Shown one piece after another: positions 6,179 through 6,508 of a stretch of 6,508 nt of DNA. Each line of letters opens with the position of its first letter. Positions within the stretch are counted from its first letter, which is position 1. Under the pieces are notes generated by a model. That model was not told the origin of the DNA, did not search any database, and worked only from the letters and a program-made list of their open reading frames with translations. Source of the stretch: Sulfurovum sp. (GTDB taxonomy: Bacteria > Campylobacterota > Campylobacteria > Campylobacterales > Sulfurovaceae); contig JALSPX010000276.1 of NCBI GenBank assembly GCA_026985755.1, positions 1 to 6,508 on the forward strand, read 5' to 3'. The position numbers and the translations under genes were made by a program.

Positions 6179-6508
6179 CACTCCCTCATCCCAAATTTGC
6201 CGTAGTGGGACATCCCAATAAAGGCAAGAGTTCTATTGTTTCTGCATTATCGATGGATGATTCCGTACAGATATCTGATACTCCTGGCACCACAACCAAG
6301 CAACGCGCTTTTCCTTTGAAGGTAGATGGAAAAATAGTGTATGAACTTTTTGATACACCAGGGTTTCAACGTGCGAGACATGTTTTGGCTTGGCTTGAAA
6401 AGCATGATGTCGCTGCTGATCAAAAACATGAAGTGGTAGATAGGTTTATTCAAGCACATAAAGATGATCCACGTTTTAATGATGAGGTACAACTTTTAGA
6501 ACCCATTA
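6163..6508 (+). CDS. Small Era-like GTPase, probably DUF3482 family (partial, N-terminus)
   Basis: The frame is open from ATG 6163 to the window edge, giving 115 codons; the 3' end is outside. The product begins with a P-loop, GHPNKGKSS (G16-x4-G21-K22-S23), followed by a switch I/G2 region with TPGTTTKQR (T43-T45) and the G3 motif DTPG (64-67) in ELFDTPGFQRARHVLAWL. These are the hallmarks of TRAFAC-class, Era/TrmE-like GTPases. The QRAR and W-L-E pattern just after G3 fits my memory of the GTPases that carry a C-terminal DUF3482 and sit next to DUF2868 genes. The G4 motif (NKxD) is not yet reached. The start overlaps the 3' end of the membrane protein gene by 16 nt in another frame and is preceded by AAAAGGGA as ribosome site, so expression is coupled. 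The probable role is a membrane-associated switch working with the DUF2868 protein; its process is unknown. Confidence 0.85.
   Translation, partial: MAQALTLPHPKFAVVGHPNKGKSSIVSALSMDDSVQISDTPGTTTKQRAFPLKVDGKIVYELFDTPGFQRARHVLAWLEKHDVAADQKHEVVDRFIQAHKDDPRFNDEVQLLEPI

Overview
This window looks like a chromosomal segment from an A+T-rich member of the Campylobacterota (Epsilonproteobacteria), perhaps a Sulfurovum- or Sulfurimonas-like sulfur/hydrogen chemolithotroph. That placement is an inference from protein style, codon usage, tight gene packing and the combination of a molybdoenzyme with its TorD-type chaperone and accessory Fe-S protein. No rRNA or other taxonomic marker is present. All genes I can support lie on the + strand.

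Layout. (1) Positions 1-516 hold the 3' end of a large molybdopterin oxidoreductase, followed by a perfect 8-bp hairpin at 530-551. (2) Positions 652-3414 form a compact four-gene operon behind an extended -10 promoter: a TorD-family chaperone, an unusual multi-module iron-sulfur protein, and two small proteins of 158 and 154 aa that I cannot assign to a family. The first three genes overlap by 1 and 4 nt, and the fourth follows after 17 nt with a strong Shine-Dalgarno sequence. (3) Positions 3498-4784 encode a short malic enzyme (malate to pyruvate + CO2) behind its own TATAAT box. (4) Eleven nt later begins a DUF2868-type membrane protein (4796-6178), whose end overlaps by 16 nt the start of a small GTPase (6163 to the window edge) of the DUF3482-associated kind.

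How the parts may work together. The TorD protein and the Fe-S protein next to it are the kind of accessory factors that fold, load or donate electrons to a molybdoenzyme, and the partial gene upstream is the obvious client. The two uncharacterised small proteins are locked into the same operon and are therefore candidate maturation or electron-transfer partners. The Fe-S protein carries an internal twin-arginine-like motif with no hydrophobic segment behind it, which is worth a closer look because TorD-family chaperones recognise such motifs. The malic enzyme is ordinary central metabolism. The membrane protein/GTPase pair is a widespread but functionally uncharacterised module.

The least described part of the window is the torD-ferredoxin-158aa-154aa operon. 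I see no mobile elements, CRISPR arrays, tRNA/rRNA genes or long repeats. No gene-free stretch exceeds 300 bases.
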